64,000 nt of DNA from JAJEBT01 sp965214975 (GTDB lineage: Bacteria; Pseudomonadota; Alphaproteobacteria; MPNO01; UBA830). Each line of letters starts with the position of its first letter. The first letter of the stretch is position 1. The notes under the pieces were generated by a model. The model made no database searches and was not told the DNA's origin. It saw only the letters and a program-made list of their open reading frames with translations. The DNA lies in assembly GCA_965214975.1 (NCBI GenBank), contig OZ244055.1, positions 3,348,001-3,412,000 on the forward strand. The letters run 5' to 3'. This document shows positions 51,678 through 59,582 of this stretch, piece after piece. Position numbers and translations under genes: made by a program.

Positions 51678-53000
51678 GTGACGGGACTCTATTCCCAGGA
51701 CATCGACGGGTGCCTGGCCGTGTCCGTCGGCGCGGACGGGCTCGACGGATCCGTCCACGACGACTGTCTCGCGGCAACCGCGCCCGCGCTCGACCGGCTG
51801 CGCGCCGCCCATGACGACGGTTCCCTGCCGCTTCTGCGCCTGCCCGCGCGGCGCGACGATCTCGCCGAGATCGCGGAGGTGGCGGAGCGTTTCCGGGCGG
51901 AATTCAAGAACGTGATCGTGCTCGGCACCGGCGGCTCGTCGCTCGGCGGCCGCGCGCTTCACGCGCTGGCGGATCCCGGGCCGGGCAACCCGTCCGACGG
52001 GCCGGCGGTCCATTTCCTCGAGAACATCGACCCGGCCTTCTTCGCCGCGGCCGTGAACGGCCTTCTGCGCTCGACGGGGGGCGAGGGCACGGGGGTGATC
52101 TCCATCTCCAAATCCGGCGCCACCGCCGAGACCGTGATGCAGACCCTTCTCGTCGCGGACGTGCTGCGCGACATGCTGGGCGAGGAGAACCTCGCCGGGA
52201 ACATGGTCGCGGTCACGGAGCCGCGCCAAAGCCCTCTCGGCGCTCTGGCCGACAGGTTCGGAATACGGCGGCTCGATCACGACCCCGGCATCGGCGGCCG
52301 CTTCGCGGCGCTTTCCGTCGTCGGGCTGCTGCCGGCGGCGATCGCGGGTCTCGATGCGGAACGCGTCCGCGCCGGCGCGGCGGCGGTTCTCGATCCGGTT
52401 CTCGCCGGCGCCGGGCCGCGGGACGTCCCCGCAGCCGTCGGCGCCGCGGTCTCCGTGGGTCTCGCCCGCCATTGCGGCGTCTCGGCGACGGTCCTGATGC
52501 CCTACGGAGACAGCCTCCGGATGTTCGCGCGATGGCATCGCCAGCTCTGGGCCGAGAGTCTCGGCAAGGGCGGGAATGGCACGGTACCGATCGCGTCGCT
52601 CGGCGCCGTCGATCAGCACAGCCAGCTTCAGCTCTATCTGGACGGCCCGCCGGACAAGATGTTCTCGCTCGTGCTCGCCGACTGCGCCGGCGTCGGAGTG
52701 CCGGTCGCGGCCGATTTCACGGACGGGATCGAGGGGTTGTCCTATCTCGCGGGACGGACCATGGGCGATCTTTTCGACGCCGAAGGACGCGCGACGGCGG
52801 AGACCCTGATGCGCGCCGGGCGTCCGACGCGGGTGTTCCGGATCGGGCGCCCAGACGAGGAGACCCTGGGCGCGCTGATGATGCACTTCATGCTGGAGAC
52901 CGTCATCGCCGCGGATCTTCTCGGCGTGAACGCCTTCGACCAGCCGGCCGTCGAGAACGGCAAGGCGCTGGCGCGGGACTATCTCTCGGAGGCCCGATGA
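51678..53000 (+). CDS. pgi: Glucose-6-phosphate isomerase
   Basis: 440-residue isomerase interconverting glucose-6-phosphate and fructose-6-phosphate, of the shorter bacterial type. SIS-domain motif NVIVLGTGGSSLGGRA, phosphate-binding SISKSGATAETV, QLWAESLGKGGNG and the C-terminal Lys context AVENGKALARDYL are visible. GTG 51678 is favoured because GGGAGA sits seven bases upstream; another GTG lies at 51663. Its TGA overlaps the mutL ATG (52997-53000), an unusual pairing of functions. Confidence 0.94.
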   Translation: MTGLYSQDIDGCLAVSVGADGLDGSVHDDCLAATAPALDRLRAAHDDGSLPLLRLPARRDDLAEIAEVAERFRAEFKNVIVLGTGGSSLGGRALHALADPGPGNPSDGPAVHFLENIDPAFFAAAVNGLLRSTGGEGTGVISISKSGATAETVMQTLLVADVLRDMLGEENLAGNMVAVTEPRQSPLGALADRFGIRRLDHDPGIGGRFAALSVVGLLPAAIAGLDAERVRAGAAAVLDPVLAGAGPRDVPAAVGAAVSVGLARHCGVSATVLMPYGDSLRMFARWHRQLWAESLGKGGNGTVPIASLGAVDQHSQLQLYLDGPPDKMFSLVLADCAGVGVPVAADFTDGIEGLSYLAGRTMGDLFDAEGRATAETLMRAGRPTRVFRIGRPDEETLGALMMHFMLETVIAADLLGVNAFDQPAVENGKALARDYLSEAR

Positions 53001-54781
53001 CGATACGCCTGCTGCCCGAAACGCTCGTCAACCGCATCGCGGCGGGCGAGGTGATCGAGCGGCCCGCCGCGGCCGTGAAGGAACTCGTCGAGAACGCCAT
53101 CGACGCCGACGCCGAGCACGTGGACGTGACTCTCGAGGACGGCGGGCGCGCCGCGATCGTGGTGGGCGACGACGGATGCGGCATGACGGCCGGAGAACTC
53201 GAGCTGGCGGTCGAGCGTCATGCCACCTCGAAGCTGCCGGGAGAGGATCTCGTCAACATCTCGACGCTCGGGTTCCGTGGCGAGGCGCTGCCGTCGATCG
53301 GGGCGGTTTCGCGCCTCCGCATCACGAGCCGGGCGGCCGGTTCCGCCGACGCCTTCGCGATCGACGTCGATTCCGGCCGGAAGGGGGCGGCCGCGCCGGC
53401 CGCGCTGCGCGTCGGAACCCGCGTCGAGGTCCGGGACCTGTTTCACGCGACGCCGGCGCGCCTCAAGTTCCTGAAGACCGCCCGCACCGAACTCAACTAC
53501 GCGGCCGACGCCGTGAAGCGTTTGGCGATGGCCCATCCCGGGGTCGCGTTCTCGCTGTCCGACGGGGAGCGCAAGCGGTTCAGCTACGGTCCCGCGCAGG
53601 GGGATTTCCTGAGCGCGCGGCTCGACCGGCTGTCGGCCGTGATGGGGCGGGAGTTCGGAGAGAACGCGGAGCCCGTCGGCGCCGAACGCGAAGGCGCGCG
53701 GCTGACCGGTTTCGCCGGGATCCCGACGCTGAACAGGGGCAGCGCCCAGGCCCAGTACCTGTTCGTCAACGGCCGTCCGGTCCGCGACCGTCTGCTGCTG
53801 GGCGCCGTGCGCGGCGCGTACCAGGACTTCCTCGCGCGCGATCGGCACCCGATGGTCGCCCTGTTTCTCGACGTCGATCCCGGAGCCGTGGACGTCAATG
53901 TCCATCCCGCGAAGGCGGAGGTGCGGTTCCGGGACGCCGGCATGGTGCGCGGCCTGATCGTCGGCGGACTCCGGCATGCCCTCGAGGGGGCCGGCCACCG
54001 CGCGTCGACCACGGTGTCCACGGCCGCGATCGGATCGTTCCAGCCGGGCCCCGGAGTCGGCGGAGGATGGGCGCGCAACCCGCGGCGGCCGTCCGGTTCG
54101 TCCTCCAGCGGACGTGGGGCCCGGCCGGGCGCGACGCCGGTCATGTTCGGAATCGATGCGCCGACGGCCGCCGTCCCGGAAACCGACGACGCGGCCGCGA
54201 ACTTCCCGCTGGGAGCGGCGCGGGCCCAGGTGCACGAGACCTACATCGTCGCGCAGACCGGGACCGGGATCGTCATCGTCGACCAGCATGCCGCCCATGA
54301 ACGCCTGGTCTACGAGCGCATGAAGGAACTGCTTGCCGGCGGCGGCGTGGAGCGCCAGGGCCTCCTGATCCCCGAGGTGGTCGAGCTGGACGAGGCCGCC
54401 GTCGACCGCCTGTGCGCCCGGATCGCCGAGTTCGAGGAGCTCGGGCTCGCCATCGAGAAGTTCGGCCCGGGCGCGGTCGTGGTGCGCGAGGTGCCCGCGC
54501 TGCTCGGAAACGACGATCCCGCCGCCCTCGTGAAGGATCTCGCCGACGATCTCGCGGAATACGGCGAAGGCATGAAGCTGCGCGACCGCCTGGAGGAGGT
54601 GTGCTCGACCATGGCCTGCCACGGAAGCGTGCGCGCCGGCCGGCGGCTGAGCCCCGACGAGATGAACGCGCTGCTGCGCGGGATGGAGGCGACGCCGCAT
54701 TCGGGCCAGTGCAATCACGGACGCCCGACCTACGTCTCTCTCGAGCTTCCGGACATCGAGCGCCTGTTCGGCCGCCGCTGA
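52997..54781 (+). CDS. mutL: DNA mismatch repair protein MutL
   Basis: 594-residue mismatch-repair ATPase. GHKL motifs are clear: VIERPAAAVKELVENAIDA, DDGCGM, and STLGFRGEALPSI. The C-terminal domain has the endonuclease motif DQHAAHERLVYE at about 429-440, and near the end MACHGSVRAGRRLSPDEM and QCNHGRPT, so this MutL should nick DNA itself, as expected in a lineage without MutH. The start is the ATG overlapping pgi; it ends ten bases from the convergent rsmD stop. Confidence 0.96.
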   Translation: MTIRLLPETLVNRIAAGEVIERPAAAVKELVENAIDADAEHVDVTLEDGGRAAIVVGDDGCGMTAGELELAVERHATSKLPGEDLVNISTLGFRGEALPSIGAVSRLRITSRAAGSADAFAIDVDSGRKGAAAPAALRVGTRVEVRDLFHATPARLKFLKTARTELNYAADAVKRLAMAHPGVAFSLSDGERKRFSYGPAQGDFLSARLDRLSAVMGREFGENAEPVGAEREGARLTGFAGIPTLNRGSAQAQYLFVNGRPVRDRLLLGAVRGAYQDFLARDRHPMVALFLDVDPGAVDVNVHPAKAEVRFRDAGMVRGLIVGGLRHALEGAGHRASTTVSTAAIGSFQPGPGVGGGWARNPRRPSGSSSSGRGARPGATPVMFGIDAPTAAVPETDDAAANFPLGAARAQVHETYIVAQTGTGIVIVDQHAAHERLVYERMKELLAGGGVERQGLLIPEVVELDEAAVDRLCARIAEFEELGLAIEKFGPGAVVVREVPALLGNDDPAALVKDLADDLAEYGEGMKLRDRLEEVCSTMACHGSVRAGRRLSPDEMNALLRGMEATPHSGQCNHGRPTYVSLELPDIERLFGRR

Positions 54782-54791
54782 CCGGGCGGTT

Positions 54792-55379
54792 TCAACCGGA
54801 GACCGCCGAGGATCCCGCGCTCCCCTCGCGTCTCAGGAAACGCACGCGGGTCGCGCCGTAGCGCCGGTCCTCGACGGTCGCGAACCCGCCCGGAGCCTCG
54901 AACGCCTCCGTTGCCGAGGTCTGTACGACGCAGAGCGTGCCGGCCGCGATCCAGCCGCTCGTCGCGAGCGCGGCCAGCGACGGCGCCGCCATGCCGTTGC
55001 GGTACGGAGGGTCCGAAAACGCCACGTCGACGGCGTCCGGCGCCCGGAGCGGAGTCAGGCAGTCCGCGCGGAAGATCGTCGCGCGATCCTGCTCGCCGAG
55101 GGCGCGGACGTTCCGTCGGCAAGCCGAGACGGCCCGGGGGGAGGCGTCGATGAAGGTCGCATGCGTCGCGCCGCGGCTGAGGGCCTCGAGGCCGACCGCG
55201 CCGGTGCCGCAGAACGCGTCGAGGACGCGAAGGCCGCCGACCCCGGCCGGCTTTCCGGCCGTGCCGTGCTCCAGGATGTTGAAGACCGCTTCGCGCACGC
55301 GGTCCGGAGTCGGCCGGATATCGCGGCCGGGCGGCGCCGAGACCGCGCGGCCCCTGTGCCGTCCCGCGATTATCCGCAT
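54792..55379 (-). CDS. rsmD: 16S rRNA (guanine(966)-N2)-methyltransferase
   Basis: 195-residue SAM-dependent methyltransferase modifying G966 of 16S rRNA. Begins MRIIAGRHRGRAVSAPPG, followed by RPTPDRVREAVFNIL, motif I LRVLDAFCGTGAVGLEALSRG, and catalytic FSDPPY. Typical length. The 147-bp small ORF (55436-55582) lies upstream on the same strand, separated by 56 bases. Confidence 0.95.
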   Translation of the reverse strand: MRIIAGRHRGRAVSAPPGRDIRPTPDRVREAVFNILEHGTAGKPAGVGGLRVLDAFCGTGAVGLEALSRGATHATFIDASPRAVSACRRNVRALGEQDRATIFRADCLTPLRAPDAVDVAFSDPPYRNGMAAPSLAALATSGWIAAGTLCVVQTSATEAFEAPGGFATVEDRRYGATRVRFLRREGSAGSSAVSG

Positions 55380-55435
55380 GCCGCTTTCCGGGTCGCTTTT
55401 TCGCTCGTGTTTCTCGCACCGCTTACTCTGGCAAC

Positions 55436-55582
55436 CTATTGTCCTGTCGGCAAAATTGGCACAACGTGGTGGGTTTTCGAGATGGAGGGAGCGTACTGTC
55501 GCGATCCGTCGAATTCCAGCGTGCCGACATCGCGCTTGGTCGGAGCCATGTAGAGATCGTTGAAAAGCTTCTCGACATCCAT
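55436..55582 (-). CDS. Hypothetical 48-aa protein with its 5' region interrupted by the IS66-type element
   Basis: A 48-residue frame (starts MDVEKLFNDLYMAPTKRDVG) with a strong AAGGAG site at 55589-55594, six bases from its ATG. Its surroundings (55380-55622) are noticeably AT-richer than the rest of the window. It is unrecognised; it may be a real small protein or a remnant. The IS66-type element inserted 33 bases upstream of its ATG, separating it from its native promoter region. Confidence 0.4.
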   Translation of the reverse strand: MDVEKLFNDLYMAPTKRDVGTLEFDGSRQYAPSISKTHHVVPILPTGQ

Positions 55583-55614
55583 GATCCGCTCCTTGGTGAA
55601 ACCCCAAAATCGCT

Positions 55615-55636
55615 GAATTTTTGTAACTGCCCAGGT
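55615..55636 (+). repeat. Left target duplication and inverted repeat of the IS66-type element
   Basis: GAATTTTT (55615-55622) is the 8-bp target duplication and GTAACTGCCCAGGT (55623-55636) the left terminal inverted repeat. Confidence 0.93.
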
Positions 55637-55754
55637 ACTCCACCCCCGGTGACGGCGTGTCGGCAACCGTCGCCGCGGAGGCGGCGCCCGCTCGCCTGTT
55701 GACATCATAGCCTTGCGGGTTCAGGGTTGCGCTCCGGTGCGAGAGGAGCGGCCC

Positions 55755-56423
55755 GTGGGGTATTTCGGATCGAAGGCGACGAGCGGTTTGTGCCAGGCGC
55801 TGATCGCGCTGATGCCGCCGCACTCGGTCTACATCGAGAGCCATCTCGGAGGCGGGGCGCTGATGAAGCGCAAGCCGGCGGCCCTGCGCTCGATCGGCAT
55901 CGACCGCGACGAGCGGGCGCTCGAGGCCTTCGGGGGCGACCCCTCGGTGGAGCTGGTGCACGGCTGCGCCCATGCCTTCCTGGCCTCGTTCCCGTTCCTG
56001 GGGCCGGAGCTGGTCTACAGCGACCCGCCCTATCTGCACGCGACCCGGAGTTCGGAGCGCCGCTACCGCTTCGAGTACGAGGAGGCCGACCACGTCGCGC
56101 TCCTCGAGCTGCTCAAGGGCCTGCCCTGCCAGGTGATGGTCTCGGGCCACCCGTCCGCGCTCTACGACGGGATGCTGGCGGGCTGGCGCCGCCTCGCGAT
56201 GCAGGTGACGACCCAGGGCAAGGTGCGGACCGAGGTCGTGTGGTTCAACTTCGCGCCCGACCGGATGCACTGGGCGAGCTTCGCGGGCCGGAACTTCACG
56301 GACCGCCAGCGCATCAGGCGCAAGGCGGCCAACTGGGGCCGGCGCTACGGGGCCCTGCCGGCGGGCGAACGCCTCGCGGTGCTGGCCGCGATCATGGCCG
56401 TCGAGGCCGACGGGGATGCGTGA
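55755..56423 (+). CDS. D12-class DNA adenine N6-methyltransferase, IS66 passenger
   Basis: 222-residue methyltransferase related to Dam. It starts GYFGSKATSG, the FGSK-type SAM-binding N-terminus; motif I is YIESHLGGGALMKRK, and the catalytic motif IV is VYSDPPYLHATR. GTG 55755 is preferred over the upstream frame start because GAGAGGAG lies about eight bases ahead and the family begins at this point. The stop overlaps the transposase ATG, so both are translated together. No restriction endonuclease is present, so this is not a restriction-modification pair. It could mark the element's own DNA, protect it, or regulate transposition; recognition sequence unknown. Confidence 0.85.
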   Translation: MGYFGSKATSGLCQALIALMPPHSVYIESHLGGGALMKRKPAALRSIGIDRDERALEAFGGDPSVELVHGCAHAFLASFPFLGPELVYSDPPYLHATRSSERRYRFEYEEADHVALLELLKGLPCQVMVSGHPSALYDGMLAGWRRLAMQVTTQGKVRTEVVWFNFAPDRMHWASFAGRNFTDRQRIRRKAANWGRRYGALPAGERLAVLAAIMAVEADGDA

Positions 56424-57813
56424 ACCCTGCCCGGTCCCGGCGCCGGCCGGGGAGGATGACGCGCGCGACCGGGAGATCGCAAGCTTGCGCGAACGCCTCG
56501 CCGCGCTCGACAGCACCACCAGCTCCAGACCGCCGGCCGGCGACGGCCTGAAGAAGAGGAACGGAACCCCGAGACGCACGCGGAGCCGGCGCCAGCCGTC
56601 TCCCAGGGCCAGCGGCGGCCAGCCGGGCCACAGGGGAACCACCCTGGCGCAGACCGCGAACCCGGACCACGTCGTGGATCACGACCCCGTCGCCTGCTCG
56701 CACTGCGGCGCGCCGCTGTCGGACGCCGACCGTCACGCGCCCCCCGTCCGCCGGCAGATCTTCGACCTGCCCGAGCCGCAGCCCCTCGAGGTCACCGAAC
56801 ATCGCGGCCATCGCTGCCGCTGCGCCGCCTGCGGCGCCGTGACGGCAGCCGCATTCCCGGACGGCGTGACCGCCCCGGTCCGGTACGGGCCGCGCATCAC
56901 CGCGCGGGTGACCTATCTGTCGCACGGCCAGTTCATTCCCGAGAAGCGCGTCGCCGCGGTCATGAGCGACCTCTTCGCGGTGAAGCTCCCCACCGCCACC
57001 ATCGCCGCCATGGGCCGGCGCACCGCCCGCCGCTTCGGGGGCTTCCTCGACCGGGTCGCGGCGCTCGCCCGCACCGCGGCCCCGGTCAAGCATCCCGGCG
57101 AGACCGGCATCCGCATCGAGGCCCGGACCCGATGGCTCCACGTGCTGTGCACCCCGTCGCTCACCGTCCTGCGCGTCGCCGCCGGGCGCCGCCGTTTCGA
57201 CGAGAGGCTCGAAGGCGTCGTCATCCATGACGATCTGCCCACCTACCTCTCCATCGAGGGGGTGCTCCACGGCGCCTGCGGCGCCCATCGCCTGCGCGAA
57301 CTCCAAGCCCTCGTCGAGATCGAGAAGGAAGACTGGGCCGGCAGCATGCAGCGCCTCCTCCTGCGCGCCTGCAGGGTCGCCCGCATCGCCCGCGAGAACG
57401 ACCGCGACGTGCCCGCCTCCCTCGCGGCGCTGATCTCCCGGACCTGGGACCGAACCCTCGACCGCGCCATCGCCTTCCACGAGGCGCAACCGCCGCTCCG
57501 GACCGGAAAGCGCGGCCGCAAGAAGCGCCGGATCGGCCACAATCTCGCGTGCCGGCTCCAAAACGGCAAGGAGGGATCCCTGCGTTTCCTCGAGGATCTC
57601 CGCGTCCCGTTCACCAACAACGAGGCCGAGCGCGATCTCCGAATGGCCAAGCTGCGCCAGAAGATCTCGGGAGGCTTCCGCTCGACGCAGGGCGCCCATG
57701 ACTTCGCCAGCCTGCGCTCCGCCATCGCCACCGCCCGAAAGCAGGACTGGAACGTCCTCGAAATCCTGGCGTGTCCCGAGCCGCTGCAGCTGGTCCCGAA
57801 ACTGCGCCTCTGA
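56416..57813 (+). CDS. tnpC: IS66-family transposase TnpC
   Basis: 465-residue transposase of the IS66/ISBst12 type: N-terminal leucine-zipper-like helix (about 15-40), basic linker, CxxC...CxxC zinc finger (HCGAPL near 95 and CRCAACG near 138), catalytic core with HDD at about 271-273, and C-terminal TNNEAERDLRMAKLRQKISGGF. The segment usually read as DETG, holding the first catalytic Asp, reads GETG here (Gly228, codon GGC at 57097-57099), which one A-to-G change from GAC would explain. If so, this copy may be catalytically dead although its ends and duplication are intact. It is full length with no frameshift. Confidence 0.9.
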   Translation: MREPCPVPAPAGEDDARDREIASLRERLAALDSTTSSRPPAGDGLKKRNGTPRRTRSRRQPSPRASGGQPGHRGTTLAQTANPDHVVDHDPVACSHCGAPLSDADRHAPPVRRQIFDLPEPQPLEVTEHRGHRCRCAACGAVTAAAFPDGVTAPVRYGPRITARVTYLSHGQFIPEKRVAAVMSDLFAVKLPTATIAAMGRRTARRFGGFLDRVAALARTAAPVKHPGETGIRIEARTRWLHVLCTPSLTVLRVAAGRRRFDERLEGVVIHDDLPTYLSIEGVLHGACGAHRLRELQALVEIEKEDWAGSMQRLLLRACRVARIARENDRDVPASLAALISRTWDRTLDRAIAFHEAQPPLRTGKRGRKKRRIGHNLACRLQNGKEGSLRFLEDLRVPFTNNEAERDLRMAKLRQKISGGFRSTQGAHDFASLRSAIATARKQDWNVLEILACPEPLQLVPKLRL

Positions 57814-57875
57814 AAACCCGCCGACGCCGGCCCGCGTCACCCGAGCCCTCGCCTCCCGACGCTCGGCGAAACCGG

Positions 57876-57897
57876 ACCTGGGCAGTTACGAATTTTT
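57876..57897 (+). repeat. Right inverted repeat and target duplication of the IS66-type element
   Basis: ACCTGGGCAGTTAC (57876-57889) is the right terminal inverted repeat and GAATTTTT (57890-57897) the second copy of the target duplication. The next 127 bases up to the sulfatase stop show no gene. Confidence 0.93.
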
Positions 57898-58024
57898 GGG
57901 CGTTTCCTTGCCGGCGAAGGTTCCAACCCGCCGACGGCATCGGCGAACCTACAGGGCCATGGCGAGTCGCTGCAAGTCGGCAGGCACGGCGCGTGGAGAT
58001 GGGCGGAAGGCGGACGGGCGAGGC

Positions 58025-59539
58025 CTAATCCATCGCCGTCCCGGAACCGGGAGCGTCCTCGGGATACCACTCCAACGCGGCCTTGTCCGACAGCGGCGGC
58101 AACGGCCACTGGTTGCCTCGCTGGGCGTAGAGGGTGCGGTTCGCGCCGGCACGGAATGGCCGGTCCTCCTCCCCGTTCAGCTTTCCGTCAGCTATCCATT
58201 GTTCGTCGGACCCGTGCATCTCGCCGGCCAGGACACCGGTCAGTTCTTCCAGACGCGCCCGATGTCCCGCGTCGCCGGCGAGATCCCGCATTTCCCGTGG
58301 GTCGTCGGCGACATCGAAGAGCTGGCGACGATGTCCCACGGGGTAGTAGATCAGCTTGTAGCGGCCGTCATGGACCATGCGCGATGCATGCCCGTCCTCG
58401 CCGTCCTCGCCGTAGATGAAAGCGTGCGTTGCTTCGTCGAACATGGAAAGGCCGTCGACCGTGTCGGGGATGTCGATGCCGCACAGATCGAGCAGCGTCG
58501 GCATGACGTCCTGGTGCGCCGTCAGGCGGTCGCTGATGCGGTGGTGACCGACCCGGCGGTCGCCCGCGGTGCCCATGACGATCATCGGCACGCAGGCGGA
58601 GTTCTCGTAGAACACCCGCTTCGCCCACATGTTGTGGTTGCCCAGCATGTCGCCGTGATCGGAGGTGAACATGACGACGGTGTCGTCGAGGATGCTCTCT
58701 TCGCGCAGCGTGCCGACGATGATCCGGATCTGGTGATCAATGTGGGTGCAAAGCGCGTAGAACGCCCGCCGCGCGGCCGCGACCTGCAACGCGTTGTGCT
58801 TGAACATGCGGATCATGCGCGCCTTCAGGGTGTAGACCTGCTCGTCGTGGTTCGCCGCCCAGTCCGCGATCCAGGGTTCGTCGATGGGGATGTCGCGGTA
58901 GAGATCGAGATAGGTCTGAAGCGGCACCAGCGGCGGGTGGGGGTGGCGGTAACCGACGTACCAGAACCCCGGCTTGCGGGCGTCGCGGCGCTTTATCTGC
59001 CTGGTGATCTCCCTCGTCGCCCAGTTGGTGACGTGGGTTTCCTCGGGCAGGTGCCACGGCCGGTACGCGTACTCGTTGTTGCTCATGCCGTGGTAGTAGT
59101 GCCGGCCCGGATACCCGGCCTCGCCGAGATAGATCTCGTAGTCGTCGTGGATGCCGAACATCGGCCGGCCCTCGTCGTCGAGCAGCACGTCGTCGAAGCC
59201 GATCCGGTCGCGCTGCGGGTAGACGTGGATCTTGCCGACCGCGTAGGCCTGGTAGCCGGCGTCGCGGAACGTCTGCGCCAGGGTCGGGATCCCCTCGGGC
59301 ATCGGCAGCTTGGGATTGAACGTCCGGTCGCCGTGGGTGCGGGGCGTCGTGCCGGTCATGATCGACCGCCGCGCGCCGAGGCAGACGGGGTTCTCCGCGT
59401 AGTGGTTGGTGAAGCGGACGCCGTTGCGCGAGATCTCGTCCAGGGTCGGGGTCTGGATGCTCGGATGGCCGGCGATCCCCAGCAGCGAGCCGGGCCAGTG
59501 GTCGGCGACGATCAGGACGACGTTCGGCGTGGTGGACAT
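58025..59539 (-). CDS. Sulfatase/phosphonate monoester hydrolase family enzyme
   Basis: 504-residue type I sulfatase-fold hydrolase. Metal and active-site residues include NVVLIVADHWPG at the start, Cys53 in PVCLGARRSIMTG as the formylglycine candidate, VGKIHVYP, and TSDHGDMLGNHNMWAK. The usual CxPxR formylglycine signature reads CLGAR, with Gly for Pro, so modification may be less standard. No signal peptide, so probably cytoplasmic. ATG 59539 has AAAGGAGT upstream. It lies downstream of a TTT transporter, class II aldolase and transketolase on the same strand and may process a sulfated or phosphonate substrate of that pathway. Confidence 0.85.
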   Translation of the reverse strand: MSTTPNVVLIVADHWPGSLLGIAGHPSIQTPTLDEISRNGVRFTNHYAENPVCLGARRSIMTGTTPRTHGDRTFNPKLPMPEGIPTLAQTFRDAGYQAYAVGKIHVYPQRDRIGFDDVLLDDEGRPMFGIHDDYEIYLGEAGYPGRHYYHGMSNNEYAYRPWHLPEETHVTNWATREITRQIKRRDARKPGFWYVGYRHPHPPLVPLQTYLDLYRDIPIDEPWIADWAANHDEQVYTLKARMIRMFKHNALQVAAARRAFYALCTHIDHQIRIIVGTLREESILDDTVVMFTSDHGDMLGNHNMWAKRVFYENSACVPMIVMGTAGDRRVGHHRISDRLTAHQDVMPTLLDLCGIDIPDTVDGLSMFDEATHAFIYGEDGEDGHASRMVHDGRYKLIYYPVGHRRQLFDVADDPREMRDLAGDAGHRARLEELTGVLAGEMHGSDEQWIADGKLNGEEDRPFRAGANRTLYAQRGNQWPLPPLSDKAALEWYPEDAPGSGTAMD

Positions 59540-59582
59540 TCCGTGACTCCTTTCCGAAAGGCGGCGGCCGCCCGAGGACGGC

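Larger units (their letters stand above)
55623..57889 (+). mobile_element. IS66-family (ISBst12-like) element carrying a DNA adenine methylase
   Basis: A 2,267-bp element bounded by perfect 14-bp inverted repeats beginning GTAA (GTAACTGCCCAGGT at 55623-55636; complement at 57876-57889) and flanked by a perfect 8-bp direct repeat GAATTTTT (55615-55622 and 57890-57897). GTAA ends and 8-bp duplications are characteristic of IS66. It holds two plus-strand genes: an adenine methylase (55755-56423) and TnpC (56416-57813), overlapping by eight bases. The tnpA and tnpB genes of classical IS66 are absent, as in the ISBst12 group. Because the methylase is inside both repeats it belongs to the mobile unit. 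Confidence 0.93.

Noticed and set aside
55755..56423. Methylase as part of a restriction-modification system
   Set aside because: No endonuclease gene nearby and the methylase lies within the IS66 inverted repeats together with the transposase only.
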